A model generated the notes under the pieces. That model was given only the letters and a program-made list of their open reading frames with translations, did no database searches and was not told where the DNA came from. This document shows positions 60,387 to 64,000 of a stretch of DNA of 64,000 bases, in pieces (positions within the stretch are counted from its first letter, which is position 1; the number at the start of each line of letters is the position of its first letter). Origin of the DNA: Silurus meridionalis (lineage: Eukaryota > Chordata > Actinopteri > Siluriformes > Siluridae); the NCBI RefSeq assembly GCF_014805685.1, contig NC_060906.1:21124626-21188625 (forward strand). Direction: 5' to 3'. The translations under genes and the position numbers were made by a program.

Positions 60387-62287
60387 TAGCCTGAGTGGCC
60401 TTGATAAAGCAAAACCAAGTCTATTCCTTACACAAATGCTATTGTAAAAATTGAAATAATACGCAAGTTTAAGAATCCTGTTACATTAGCAGGATAAATC
60501 TGTACCGAGGAGGTCTGGGGGATTCATTTTACAGTTAAAGGGGTCTGGGAAAAGTTTGAGAATCTGCGACTTGGGAACTTCAAAAATGAGAAGCAAAAAC
60601 CTTCTCCTTGCATTGCATTTTTGATCCACTGGCAATCCAGCTTGGCTAATCTATTTTCGGAGCGAGTTCCAGAGCTGTTAGCTTGAGTATTTTATATTTC
60701 ACCATCTGATCTCAAAAGCCAGCTGTAAGCAATTGCAGGTAAGAGTTTTTCAGGGTTATTGTCACACCTACAGGCACATCCTGAATCCTAATTCCTGGAT
60801 TAAGCCACGTCTCATGGGTAATCATATTAGCGCGTATCGTCCCACCCGGCATTTTCCCACCCTTTCTGCCTCGCTGCGATAAGGTCTCTGAGGTCGTTCT
60901 CTAGGAAAGTCTCCCAGTGCTGGAGCCGGATACTCGGTGGGTGAATTAAAAAAAAACCCTAGATTGAGAGCGATCTAAGCCTCAGCAGCATCCCTGCTTT
61001 ACAGCTCAGCGATAATTCTCCCACGCAGAGCCGAAAATAATCCTGCTGATAAGTCGCTGGATAGAAACAAACAGCCACCGTGGGAGTCGGGTCTCCATTC
61101 ATGGTTTTTCCCCGTGAGCCACACTGACCTTTTAATGGTGGTTGTTCTGTGCAAAGGAAATCAATGTCCGGATCATTTTGGGCGAGAAGCAGTCAGAGGG
61201 CACTTGTGTTTACTGTAAATCGATAAGCATCAGTTGATGCATCGGATCTGACGTCCAGCGGCTTTTAGCCTTTAAATACAAAATGATAGAATAAAAATCA
61301 TGATCGAGAAATGTGCACTCGGGCCAAAACGTCATTGTTAGGACAGAACGATCCATTAGCAATAAGCACTCCTTTCAAACCCCTAATATCAGTGGGTCCG
61401 ATTGCCCCGATGCCCATTCGATTAGACATTTAATGCTTTTGGGGGATGAAGAAAAAGCTACAGGCCGCATACATTCTAGTGTTCTGTTCTGCTCATTCGC
61501 ATTAACTAACAAGTTTTCAATTCATGCAGAGATCATTATTTTTTTGCTTAATGATGCAGATGCTAATGAGAAAGAAAGCTTGCTACCATCCCTGTCATTT
61601 GCTTAGCAGGACAATCGTATCGGATATATTTGAATTGTGTTTTGACTTCTTGGTCTTATGTTTTGTTTTTTTAAAGCTGCATCAGGTGAGTACATCGGCG
61701 CATTAGTGCCATGTAAAAAGGTCACGGCAGCACGCGAATAAAATATTTCGACATATTTCAGGAATAAAGTCAAAATTACAAGCTAATTGTATGACTCTGC
61801 AACGCGTTGGGACCCAGCATTCGACTCCTTTATGGTCAATTTCTTTGATCATCATATCATCATCTCGTAGTTTCTTGAAAAGCAAAATATCATCTTTCGA
61901 TTAGCACTTGGATGTAGCCATCGATAAATGTTCACCATTTCAGACTGCACAAAAGAGAGAATTTCTTTAAAATCTGTAAAATTTCCTTACTGCTAAATCC
62001 TAACCTTAAAGTAGTATTTAACCAAATCCACCAAATTCAATTTATGCAAAACAGCTAAATGTTTCTCGAAATTCTGTGATGTTTCTCAAAATATTACCAT
62101 TGTAATCTTGTGTTACTTCGAATTTATTCTTGTACTGCTGCATCTTTACTCTCGTACGTTTGATTTTTTTTCTTAAAATATTACGACTTTATTATCGCAT
62201 TGCTACGACTATTCTAGCAAGCTTAGATTTTATTGTATTTCATATTACTATTATACTTATTATATGATGGAGTCATTAATTTAAATA
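60387..62287. promoter_or_regulatory. Intron 1, candidate conserved non-coding element at about 60780-61620
   Basis: Non-repetitive and less AT-biased than the rest of the intron. It shows an octamer-like 'atgctaat' near 61561, 'catttgcttag', and 'caataagcac'. The frame at 61313-61606 has no domain. Assignment as regulatory DNA is inference from lack of repeats and motif content only. Confidence 0.3.
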
Positions 62288-62968
62288 CCGTGTTTTTCGG
62301 ACTATAAGCCTTTACTTTTTTCCCACGTTTTGAACCTCACGGCTATGAACCCCATAACATTAGACCAATAAAATTTCCGAACGGAAACGAAAAAACGCAA
62401 CTCACCTGTGTTCTGAGCTGCACGGCATCGGGAGAAAAACGCACGAAGATGCCAAAAGATAAACTCCCGAGAGAAATAGTTGTGAAAGGAAGGAGGAAGA
62501 CAATGAACAATGACTTTCTTGGTCAGTTACTGTTTAGATACAAGCCGTTGTAACGCGTTGAGTCTGGGTGAAGGGACTCGCTAACTCCAGTTGCAACAGA
62601 AATCATATAAGCACAGACAGGTTTCCAAAACTCATGCTTTTTTATTTTTCTTGGCAACAGCGTTACGGGTTAGTCAAAGAAACTTAGAAATGAGCATCAG
62701 AAAATAATAAGGACATATTCCTCGGTCTTGCACACATGCAGTAATACCGGAAAATGCGGCGGCAGGCTATTCCCAAAATACCGCTCTGCTCTTAAAGGAA
62801 GCGCAACATATTTCACCCGTTACATCATGTGTAACGTGTCTTTTGTTAAAGCCTGTGTAAAGTTCGTTAGTTTCAGTGTAGGGTTATAGACAGGTGCGGC
62901 TTATTTATGTTCAAAATAAAAATCTTTGTCAAATTCAGTGGGTGCGCTTTATAGTCCGGAAATTACGG
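62288..62968 (+). mobile_element. Unclassified TIR element E, copy 2
   Basis: 681 bp, same termini and orientation as 31404-32210, TA flanked (62286-62287, 62969-62970). Lacks a roughly 100-bp left subterminal segment present in copy 1. A 34-codon frame at 62449-62553 corresponds to 31677-31781. Confidence 0.8.
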
Positions 62969-64000
62969 TAATACATTTATAAAGAAAATGTAACTCCCCA
63001 TAATGTAGAATCAGTGGGAGCTTAATTTATTGATGCATAGAAAAAAAACTGATCGGGAAAAGTGCAGGAAATTGGCAAAAGTGGAAATAGACAGTTTTGA
63101 AAATAAGACTCACTGTAGACCACAAAATCAATAAAATGGAAATAAAATCAACATTAAAAAAGTTTTCATTCTTTATGTGCAGCCTAGTTCTAAATGATCC
63201 ATGACCTGGTATGACATGACATGGCCAAAAAGAGGAGTTGAATTGGTATTAAAATTATTATTGTCATTATTATTATTATTTATTTAATTATTATATTTTT
63301 TAACCATACTCCTTTTCCACCCATGTACACAAAACTTAACCCCGAGACTTACAGTATTTCAAATAGTTAGCCAGATAACTACAGGTGCTATTGCCCAAGG
63401 TATCTTTTTCTTTGAGCACATGGAAATTTAAATTGGTTCAAAGCCACATATAAACATGCAAAATTCTGAATTAAGATGTAAATGAACATTGGGGTTGGGG
63501 CTATAAAATGACTGACAAGACAGGAATTCAAACATTAGCAAGCATTCTGTAGTGTGAAGTTTTCACAAATTTTTTTATTATTTTCCCAATTTTGCATGAA
63601 ATATATTGACTATATTTAAATATTTTTGGGGCTCGGTCTAATTGGTATTCAGGTTGACGCTTTGGTGGTCCTCCAGCCCCAATCTTTAGCATCTAATTTC
63701 ATTTTGAAAAACTTTATTTATCTTGCATGTATGTTTCAATTTGTCTGTTAATTTTGTTGTTGTCAGGGGAATGTTTCATCCCTCTGCTCATTTAACTTTG
63801 CGCTTGCGTTGTTTTTTGCAATCGTTCTCGCCTATCTTGCCAGCTCCAGCCTCTTTGCCATGATGTGCCACCTGTGCTTGTTTTGTGTGACTCCATGAAT
63901 CCGTAGCATGGTGTTTGGAGCAGTGGTTCTTGGCAATTCTGCAGCTTTCCAGGCCGTGTAAATCATACCGCCGTTGGCCAACAGTGCTATTATTATCATC
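62969..64000. other. Intron 1, distal part in window
   Basis: No exon recognised. The last 250 bases (63760-64000) are non-repetitive and GC-richer. I could not tie them to a coding frame. Confidence 0.45.

Overview
This 64 kb window is vertebrate nuclear DNA, almost certainly from a ray-finned fish. It has one recognisable protein-coding exon with fish-like codon use, a very high load of Tc1-like, hAT-like, L2-like and RTE-like elements and tRNA-derived SINEs, and many long (TA)n and (GT)n microsatellites. The commonest SINE (family A here, with a tail resembling 'gtaatgtatatgtgacaaat') resembles repeats I associate with catfishes. I therefore lean to a siluriform, but this rests on pattern memory, not on a search.

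Positions 1-53,000 are a gene-poor repeat mosaic. I find no convincing protein-coding gene there. There is a weak candidate minus-strand exon cluster near 7,560-8,113. The region holds three SINE families (A, B and a tRNA-Glu-derived family C), 3' ends of L2-like and RTE-like LINEs, a recurrent degraded DNA-transposon family (family D), a mariner fragment, a pogo/Tigger-like element, a solo LTR, hAT-like elements, and several local duplications: 1.92 kb at 12,144-15,995, 0.89 kb at 25,152-26,960, about 1.3 kb at 33,119-35,145, and an older dispersed pair at 39,336/42,648.

Positions 53,060-64,000 contain the CpG-richer promoter, 5' UTR and first coding exon (53,392-53,889, plus strand) of the Golgi class I alpha-1,2-mannosidase IA gene (MAN1A1). 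After the splice donor at 53,890 the rest of the window is intron 1. No second exon was found, so the gene continues beyond position 64,000. The intron carries a 1.58 kb Tc1-like element with a broken DD34E transposase (58,809-60,386), a small TIR element, a second copy of a TIR element also found at 31,404, and a non-repetitive stretch (60,780-61,620) that could be conserved regulatory DNA.

No new multi-gene system is visible. The interesting content is genome-dynamic: nested insertions with readable target-site duplications, a hybrid junction recording an unequal crossover between L2 tails, SINE/LINE tail sharing with both partners in the same window, and a short open frame kept in two copies of an unclassified TIR element.
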